Assembly: GCF_035594125.1 (NCBI RefSeq)
Contig: NC_087197.1
Location: 6,224,352-6,288,351, forward strand
Reading direction: 5' to 3'
DNA length: 64,000 bases
Source: Scylla paramamosain
Lineage: Eukaryota; Arthropoda; Malacostraca; Decapoda; Portunidae
Part shown: positions 56,641-64,000 of the stretch, piece by piece
Numbering within the stretch: position 1 is the first letter of the stretch
Layout: each line of letters starts with the position of its first letter
Notes under the pieces: generated by a model
Seen by the model: the letters and a program-made list of their open reading frames with translations, nothing else
What the model was told of the DNA's origin: nothing
The model's database searches: none
Translations under genes and position numbers: made by a program

Positions 56641-58479
56641 CACAAAATTATCTAAAAACAAAGAAGCTAACATAATAAAGTATATACAGTACCACAACTT
56701 AGGCAACCTGGTAACCCAAGTCACTCAAGTGACAAGTGAATATTTTTGGCTGTCTCCTGTGGTACTGTAAACAAATCATCAATGTTGCCATGGAAATGGC
56801 CACATTCTACCCAACTCTGTAGCAGTAAACATATGACTGATGCTTATCCACACGGTGATTTGTATTGTGGAGCACTTGCTGTCCTCGCCAATGAGGTCTT
56901 GGTGAAGATCCGCTACTAATGTCATTCATTACCCATCCCAATTTCCTTTGTTTTCATTCTATTATATATTTAAGACTCAGTACTTTACTTATTAGTGCAT
57001 GTCATTGCATGTATGCAGACAGTATTGTAGTCATCTGCAATAAAAGAACAAGTATAACACCAGTATAAGTATGATTAGGCAGCCATTTTTGTTGTGACAT
57101 CATCAGAGCACTGAGTGCACCACACACTCGGTTTGGGTAACCTGAGTCACCCGAGCGGGTGACCCATGCTGCACAAATAGAATGTTCAGTTGAGAAGTTG
57201 GCTTTCCATGGTAACCCAAATTGCCCAACTGAACAAACCCCAGGTGTTTATTCAAATTCCTGGCAACAGGCAGCACTCATGTGTCACTTTCCACGTCGAC
57301 ACTGATTTTAAATTCAGACTATTGTTCACATTTGTGCTTACTGTTGACATTCTTTCATTTAGATTTCAATTATGATTTAGAATGCATTTTTGCTTGTGGC
57401 TCTGAAGAAAAGTAAATTACAGAATAAGTGTAAGGCTATATTGCTGGAAAATAAGATGGAAAATATAAAAACACCATGAAAGGTGAAAAGGTTGATGCCA
57501 TTGCAAGACCTTAATTAAAAATAAAAAACTATTTTAAATTTACTTGATGGATCCTGTTGATATTGCTCATCAGAGCTGGTGTAGGAGGATGTTATATTGT
57601 AGATATTGATGGCTGAGGATCATCAGCAGACAATTTATGTTTTGTATGGACTCATTTCAGGAACTAAGCAAGAGTGCCTTGAATTCTTTTGCTCTTCTTA
57701 TCTCCAAGGATAAGGTTGTAACGAACAAAAACTTCATGACAAGCCCCCTTAACCTTTGAAAAGTGTTGAGTATTCAACACTTTTCAAAGTTAAGTATTTA
57801 TTTGTGGTTTATAATGTGGTTAAGTGCGGTGTGGCTTAAGTTGTTTTTCAGCCTAAGTCATGACCTTGGGAACCAATTAACAATGTAGGGTGAGGTATAC
57901 CTGTACAATGTTCATGGCCAGGTACGGAACCCACTCTTGTGCTGCCTGGGCATATGACCGGGACTCATTAGTGGCTCTCTTGGCCCAACTTCCTTAGGAA
58001 ATGTACAGTAAGCTGTAGTCCTCATTGACACTTCCTTAGATCACAGTGGCAAGCATCGACAGTCTGGTGCTTGTGACAGCTGGATAGGGACATGCTTGTG
58101 TTGTTATTGTTTTGATCAGTAATTGCCATCAGCATTCTTTTTACCCTGAGCAAATCCAGACCAGATCCAGATCAATGATCTAGAGCTGATCAGTGTTGTA
58201 AACAGAAGATGCTTCAAAATAAATTACAGAAACAAATTTCATCAATGTTTGTCTTTTCTCACATACTTCTCTTTTTCATGCTATAATTGTATTTTGTAGG
58301 AATAAAAAAGAACACGAAAAATAAGGAACATGCATCCTAAGTGAATGTATCTCTTCTCACTTAACTGCACTATTTTACTGTCTCCATATCTATCTCACCA
58401 TACAGATGCTGCTGATATGTAAATCTAGTAACAAAAAGAAATGTCCTAGTACCATTGTTTTTCTCTTCTATTTATAGAT
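56639..58479. other. Non-coding stretch with small palindromes
   Basis: No gene was supported. It contains related GTAACC..AGTCAC text at about 56,709, 57,138 and 57,210, an inverted pair GTTCAGTTG/CAACTGAAC at 57,184-57,234 and a perfect 16-bp hairpin at 57,754-57,789. It may hold unrecognised MITEs. Confidence 0.5.
57754..57789. repeat. Perfect 16-bp inverted repeat, 4-nt loop
   Basis: CTTTGAAAAGTGTTGA, loop GTAT, then its exact complement. With one bulged base the pairing extends to CTTAA...TTAAG (about 57,749-57,794). No T-run terminator context. This is eukaryotic non-coding DNA. Confidence 0.9.
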
Positions 58480-60830
58480 TTTATATGTTATCAGTGACAC
58501 AACCAATCCATCTCCCACCATACCATGCAGATAAGACAGGTTGGTATCAGCACATCAAGGCCTTTGCAGCCAGCCCTGACACCACACATGCCCAGTAAGA
58601 CTGCATCATCATTGTGGCCATCCAAACAGAGGTTGTGGCACTCATTGCAATCACTCACATCTCTCCCAGTGGACGGCGAGTACATGACCATGAAACAGGC
58701 CCTCTCCACACTTTGGATCAGACCCATGAGTCCCACCTCTACATCCTGGAAGTTTCATGCTAGGATGACAGCTGTCTCTCCATGCTTCTCTCCTGCCTTC
58801 AGGCTCTCAACACCACTATGAGGTAACCATACTCTACTGATGTGCTTTGGTTCCATTGGTTGTCTCTCTTGCCAACCCACCTGCAGGTCTATCTCATGAC
58901 AGCAACCAAAACCATTTTCAAAAAGTGTGGACTCCCTCCTTGCCACACAGCTCCCATATGTGGCTGGTGATAATACCCACTGTGCTGTGCTGTGCTACCT
59001 GCATCCAGTGAAAGTGGTTCCCACATTGTTCCCTGCCATCTCACTGTTACAGATCATAGTGCAAACTTGACAAAATGGTCAATACACAGGTGAGATCAGA
59101 TTGTTCCCCCTATCAGGAAAACTCACTTTGTCTGGTTAATAGCGCTGGAACAAAACCTTGCCTAGCTCCAAGCCCCATACACTCTTGTAGCTTTATTTTT
59201 GTCTCATCTGCTTTGTGGCTGATACCAGGAACTAGTATCAGCCACAGGAACTAGCAATCCCCTGTTGGTAGGAAGAAAAAGGGCTGAAAAATGGGATGAT
59301 AACCCAATGCTTCCTCCCTGCCAGCCACCAATGTGTATCTGCTCCTCCTGTCTACTGGGCACATCTCATGCTCTAAGTGAAGGATATGACATTGGGCATA
59401 CAGTTCCTTGTCAATTCAGGTACAGCAGTCAGCATTATTCTCCTACCTGCCTCCTACCCTAACAGGATGAGAACTCCTGGCATTGCTCCCCTTTCCTCCT
59501 CTCATAGAAAGTCGAGGCCTTATGGGATTTTCCACACCTTATGACAGCTAAGAAACAGCAACAATTACTTGCTAACTCACTAACTTCTATCATTGCTTCA
59601 TCTCCTCAGCAGCTGCTCTCCTCACTCCTCTCCACAATCTCCTGAAGGGGATGAAAAAGCCCTCCCCTGGACATCTCCAGTGGTTATCCATGGCTGATGG
59701 TGCTTTCTGATTGGTGAAAGACAAGCTTGCCACCCTCACCCTGGCCACTCACTTTATGATTGATGCACCTACCATCCTCACCATCAGTGCCTCTGCCATC
59801 ACTGTGGCTGCAGTTCTCTAGCAGGAAGTGAATGGCATGTTCACATACACAGGTTTCTTCAGCAAGAGGCTGCAGCCCAGAGAAAGTACAGTGCTTTCAA
59901 CAGGGAGCTGCTAGCAATTAACAAAGCACTGTGTCAGTTTTGTCACTTCCTGCATGGAGGGCCATGAATTTTTTGTGATGATGGACCATAAGCCATTCAC
60001 TCATGCCATGTGGCAGACACCCAACACACATACTCCCAGAATTGATAAGCGACTTGTTTATATTTCTGATTTCACCACTATGCTAAAGATGAATGCAGTT
60101 TGGTGGGGGACACTCTCTCTTGAAGCATGCCCGTTATTGGTAGCCTGTCTGTTATCATTGTCACTATTCCTGTGGATCCCAAAGCCTTAGCAGCAGTGCA
60201 GAAGGATGATCAAGAATAGTAAGCAGTTAGGAATGGGCCAACCTCCCTTCAGCTCATTCAACTCAACCTCCTAAACTCAAACCATAAATTGTGATGTGAT
60301 GTCTCATGTGGGCCTCCCCACCCATGCATCCTGACCATCCTCCAGTATCAGGCATTTAACCACTACCACAGCCTCCCTCATCCTAGCATTCTAGCCATCC
60401 AGCACTTCATTTGGAGAGTTGTGTGAGTGGGAATAAGAGAGGATGTCAAGCTGTGAACACAAGCTTGTGTGTCTTGCCAAACATCCAAGGTCCCACATCA
60501 CATCCTCATGCCACTGCAACCAATACTAAAACCAACAAACCACTTCCACACTGTGCATCTCGACATTGGTTGACTGGTGGTATCATGAGGCTGCCAGTAC
60601 TTGCTCACATGCACTGACAGGTTTACTCAGTGGGTAGAGGTAATTCCCATCCACAACTTTTCAACTGAGACTACAACCCAGTACTTCCTCACTGGCTGAG
60701 TGACTTGCTTTGGGGGTGCTACACACTGTAATTACAGACTGGGGTGCCCAGTTTGTCTTGTGCCTGGAGTTCACTACTAACCATCCTGGGCCCCAGGAAT
60801 CAAAGGGCCATCCTTCCATCATCCTCAAAG
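58480..60830 (+). mobile_element. Gypsy-type retrotransposon relic (plus strand)
   Basis: Weak gag-like text (FHWLSLLPTHLQVYL, about 58,850-58,895) and a degenerate knuckle region (about 59,264) are followed by protease, RNase H and integrase pieces in the right order (next entry). The RT fingers are mostly gone between 59,470 and 59,640. LTRs were not found. Confidence 0.75.
59264..60790 (+). pseudogene. Gypsy pol: protease, RNase H and integrase remnants
   Basis: Protease: about 59,393-59,455 reads LGIQFLVNSGTAVSIILLPA, the FLVDTGA..S..P motif with D-T-G changed to N-S-G. RNase H: FFSKRLQPRE (about 59,850) with a frameshift into YSAFNRELLAINKAL, then GHEFFVMMDHKPFTHAM, NTHTPRIDKRLVYISDFTTM. 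Integrase: LCDVS (60,291), a His-rich zinc region FNHYHSLPHPSILA, CQTSKVPHH, VHLDIG (first D, about 60,556), DRFTQWVEVIPIHN and VITDWGAQFV (second D, about 60,734). The order matches Ty3/Gypsy pol of the Mag-like type common in arthropods. Frameshifts and stops occur throughout. Confidence 0.8.
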
Positions 60831-63076
60831 CAATCAAATCATAAGAGTGGTTTCATTAACGGGTTAAAGAGGCACTGGAATCACAACCGTTTGATTGAGG
60901 AAAATGTGCTGATGAGATACGGAGTAATGCCCCATGTCTTATAGAATGTGACCATCTCATCACAAGATTTGTTCCTCCATTTATGGATATATGCTCCAGG
61001 ATGCCAAATCTTGCAAAGTAAAGCCTCAGCTGATGTTTTATCCTTTCGGAGGAGGCGCTTTGGGGAAATATGCGAGCTCCAGGCACCCTGTGAGCCTGTC
61101 AGCATATGCCATGTATATGTAGCTGTCATGCTGAAGCATGTCCACCACTGTCATTTGGAAGGGATGTTCCGGTGGTGGAGTGAAGACTGGTGGATGTGAT
61201 GGGGCACGAGTCTCGCAGGCCTCACACGATGAGTGATGATGCTGGAGGTCCCCCTCAATCCCTGGCCAATAAACGGAATGCAGCATTGAGTCTAAGCCCT
61301 AGTGTCCCGTATGTAGATTCGAGGCCACCCTGCTACAAAGAGCATCCAGAATGACCGGACTGACAGTTCCTTGGCTGTATGTGTAAGTCACCATGTCCTG
61401 GATGACAGCCAGACGGTCCCAAATGTTGCAGAAGGGGTGAAGATGACTCGCTTCCTGTGATTTTTGTGGTTTTCAGTTATCTACCATGACCCTGGCCAGC
61501 AATGATTGGTAGACTGGGTCGTCTGCTGCCGCATTCCTTACCACAGATTCATCTATGATTATGCAGTCCACATCTGTAGATGCTATGGCTGCAGCTGCCA
61601 TTGCTGTTTTGATGTCTTCATCAGGATCAATATCTCCAGCACCAAGAGCAACCTGAAGTGTTTTGTACCTAGACAGGAAATTGGAGGCACTGTTTTTCCT
61701 CCCAGGCAAGTATCTGACTTGAAAGTTATATTGCAGCATTCTGTCTTTAAGCCGAAAGAGCTTGGGGTTGCTGACATCTTGTCAAAGCCCTGTCTCCTAA
61801 GAGCTTGACCAGCAGGCGGTAATTGGTCACAATTATCAGGTTTGGGCAGCCTAGCAGGAATAATCTGGCTTTGTGAAGGCACCAGGCCATGGCCAAGGCT
61901 TCACCTTCCACTGCAGCATATCCAGCCTCTGCCTGTCCAAGATGGTGGTTTCCACAGAGCGTGAGGCATCCCTGCAGCAGAAAGGTGCATCCTGGGAGGA
62001 ACACCAGCAGTACTGCTGCAGGATTACAAAGCCTATTCCTTCTTTACCCCAATCTGTGACAGCAACCGTAGGTTGACCCTTGTCATAGGACAGGCCATCT
62101 TTAGCCAGCTGGCATATTGTGTCCTGAGCCCCAGGGAACTTGGCCTGCAGCTCTTCATCCCAATATACATGTCTGCCAGCAGGCTTTTTCAGCAGCTCTC
62201 GGAAAGGGTTCATGATAGGGGCCGTGGCTAGGAATGGGGCCAGCTGGTTCATGAACTCATACCAAGCTCAGATGTCCATGATAATGGGCTTTTCTGGCAT
62301 GGAGAAGTTCTTTATAGCAGCCAGACGGTCACTAGTGGGCATGTAGCTGTCCCATCCAAGCCAGAAATCAACGAATTCCACCATCCTGCAGAATTGGAAT
62401 ATATCAGGCTTAAGGGGTTATGACTTTTTAAGCGCATGTCTCTAGGAGATCATAAGCATGCCAGAATGGCTCCTCCACGTTGCTGTCAAACTAGAGGATG
62501 TCATCAACACACTTATATTTCTCTGAGATGTTCTGGATGGCACATCGAAGTGTCGTGTGTAGGCGTCCGATGCGGAGCATTGGCATAAGGAGCGGGAGGT
62601 TATCAGGCACTAAATCCAACTCCTTGCAAGCATCCAGTTACAGAAACAGTGCCTTTGCCGAACGAATGAAGTTTATCTCCTGATGTGTACTTCGCCCATT
62701 CAGTGTGATTGTACAGGACGCCATCCCCAAACATTGCAATGGAATGTCTGCTACATCGTGGATGTCCGTTCGCTGCTGCAATCCCGTGGGGTTGATGTGT
62801 AGGACTGGCAGCAAGAACACTCCTGCCACATAAACCTGTGTCCCAGTGTCCGCCACTGCCGTCATGGTCGTCTCACCCCTGTTGAGGCTCACTGATACTA
62901 CCACTTGAAGGTGTCGACTTGTCACTTTGGCGACGTGTGTTCCTATATACTTTCTGAAAGTGGCCAACTTTTTTTTGGCAACTAAGGCACTTTGCGTATC
63001 TAGGCAGACAAGAAGCTTTATAACCACCATGCTGGCCTCCACAGAACCAGCATGAATTTGTGCATCCACGACTCAC
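60831..63076 (-). mobile_element. Gypsy-type retrotransposon relic (minus strand)
   Basis: Minus-strand gag knuckle (63,145-62,950), protease (about 62,860), RT (about 62,620-62,250), RNase H (62,250-61,600), integrase zinc finger and core (61,286-60,860). It lies tail to tail with the preceding plus-strand Gypsy. Its gag side is cut by LINE-A copy 10 at about 63,077. Confidence 0.82.
60856..63069 (-). pseudogene. Gypsy gag-pol: knuckle, protease, RT, RNase H, integrase remnants
   Basis: The knuckle reads CLSCQKKVGHFQKVYR, with the last Cys changed to Tyr. Protease: TAVADTGTQVYVAG, with D-T-G intact. RT: KYKCVDDIL at about 62,515, the active-site V-D-D. Thumb/RNase H: WDEELQAKF, VAVTDWGKEGIGFVILQQ, AGYAAVEGEALAMAWCLHKA, IVTNYRLLVKLLGDRAL and FQVRYLPGRKNSASNFLSR, where A-D-x-L-S-R has become A-S-N-F-L-S-R. 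Integrase: VYWPGIEGDLQHHHSSCEAC, VVDMLQHD (first D), then YFARFGILEHISINGGTNL, where the second D is N. Several frameshifts (about 62,250, 61,750, 61,040). An inactive but readable gag-pol. Confidence 0.82.
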
Positions 63077-64000
63077 AGGAAGGACACTGGCCAAGGGCAA
63101 CAAAAATCCAATAAAAGAATATGCCCACCGAAATGCCAGTCCCATAAAAGGGTCAAGGCAGTGGTCAAAAATTGATGAATAAGTGTCTTGAAACCTCCCT
63201 CTTGAAGGAATTCAAGTCATAGGAAGGTGGAAATACAGAAGCAGGCAGGGAGTTCCAGAGTTTACCAGAGAAAGGGATGAATGACTGAGAATACTGGTTA
63301 ACTCTTGCGTTAGAGAGGTGGACAGAATAGGGGTGAGAGAAAGAAGGAAGTCTTGTGCAGCGAGGCCACAGGAGTAGGGGAGGCATGCAGTTAGCAAGAT
63401 CAGAAGAGCAGTTAGCATGAAAATAGCGGTAGAAGACAGCTAGATATGCAACATTGCGGTGGTGAGAGAGGGGCTGAAGACAGTCAGTTAGAGGAGAGGA
63501 GTTGATGAGACGAAAAGCTTTTGATTTCACCCTGTCTAGAAGAGCAGTATGAGTGGAACCCCCCCAGACATGTGAAGCATACTCCATACATGGACGGATA
63601 AGGCCCTTGTACAGAGTTAGTAGCTGGGGGGTGAGAAAAACTGGCGGAGACGTCTCAGAACACCTAACTTCATAGAAGCTGTTTTAGCAAGAGATGAGAT
63701 GTGAAGTTTCCAGTTTAGATTATAAGTAAAGGACAGACCGAGGATGTTCAGTGTAGAAGAGGGGGACAGTTGAGTGTCATTGAAGAAGAGGGGATAATTG
63801 TCTGGAAGGTTGTGTCGAGTTGATAGATGGAGGAATTGAGTTTTTGAGGCATTGAACAATACCAAGTTTGCTCTGCCCCAATCAGAAATCTTAGAAAGAT
63901 CAGAAGTCAAGCATTCTGTGGCTTCCCTGCATGAAATGTTTACCTCCTGAAAGGTTGGGACGTCTATGAAAAGACGTGGAAAAGTGCAGGGTGGTATCAT
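63077..64000 (-). mobile_element. LINE-A copy 10, 3' part, runs off the window
   Basis: The 3' UTR at 63,077-63,160 (complement of the GGCCAAGGGCAACAAAAATC block) is followed on the minus strand by the C-terminal and RT regions. Frames 63,587-63,165 and 64,000-63,617 are clean. Few differences from copy 9 and the C7 run at about 63,559 show it keeps the G-run length lost in copy 9. The 3' terminus stops without poly(A), directly in Gypsy gag. Confidence 0.9.

Noticed and set aside
56536..56770. Tyr-Ile repeat frames across (TA)n, also at 8.0, 9.4, 10.3 and 15.6 kb
   Set aside because: Microsatellite translations.
58525..58821. 98-codon plus-strand frame as an independent gene
   Set aside because: It lies where Gypsy gag should be. 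Better, though weak, gag-like text is in another frame.

Overview
This is eukaryotic DNA, most likely from a decapod crustacean or another pancrustacean. The reasons are long perfect (TC)n, (TA)n and (CA)n microsatellites, a block of TTAGG/CCTAA repeats (the arthropod telomere unit), and a mix of CR1-like, Jockey-like, Penelope, DIRS, Gypsy, pogo/Tigger, Harbinger and piggyBac-type elements. No host protein gene, rRNA or tRNA could be supported. One isolated exon-like segment (41,227-41,308) is the only non-transposon coding candidate. Family names LINE-A to LINE-E are labels used here only. Clade assignments come from motifs read by eye, not from searches.

Layout. 1-2,600: relic of a Gypsy-like element (minus). 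2,815-3,752: LINE-A 3' end. 4,180-5,095: end of a Penelope-like element with a GIY-YIG domain, then (TA)n. 5,219-6,335: DNA transposon with 25-bp terminal inverted repeats (TIRs). 6,340-7,905: LINE-A. 8,183-9,222: young 5'-truncated LINE-C with (TC)n on both sides. 9,434-10,243: pogo/Tigger element inside (TA)n. 10,930-14,376: nearly full-length LINE-B. 16,437-20,121: two LINE-A copies with a short LINE-B tail and (CA)n between them. 20,125-27,575: LINE-B ORF1 pieces, a CR1-like LINE-D whose ORF1 has an esterase-like domain and which carries an inverted copy of its own 3' end, and a LINE-A 5' fragment. 27,580-32,380: LINE-E with a Tigger-ended element inside. 32,382-34,540: LINE-A. 34,690-39,220: LINE-B with four nested insertions. 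39,330-41,105: LINE-A with a hAT-like insertion.

42,451-48,327 is the most striking unit. It is a DIRS-type tyrosine-recombinase retrotransposon on the minus strand with inverted terminal repeats, an internal complementary region that matches both ends, an uninterrupted RT-RNase H frame, a tyrosine recombinase broken by an internal deletion, and a gag split by a 561-bp foldback element. The foldback has telomere-type repeats at its centre and an 8-bp target duplication. The DIRS leader holds seven copies of a short CCCG...CGGG hairpin motif.

48,711-51,269: two LINE-B 3' halves, followed by (GA)n. 51,625-52,517 and 53,647-56,240: LINE-A copies, the second the most complete. 58,480-63,076: two decayed Gypsy-type pol regions, tail to tail. 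63,077-64,000: LINE-A running off the window.

The genes do not form a pathway. The window is a layered graveyard whose insertion order can be read from nesting. Microsatellites repeatedly sit exactly at element tails or insertion points, which suggests that transposons and simple repeats shape each other here.
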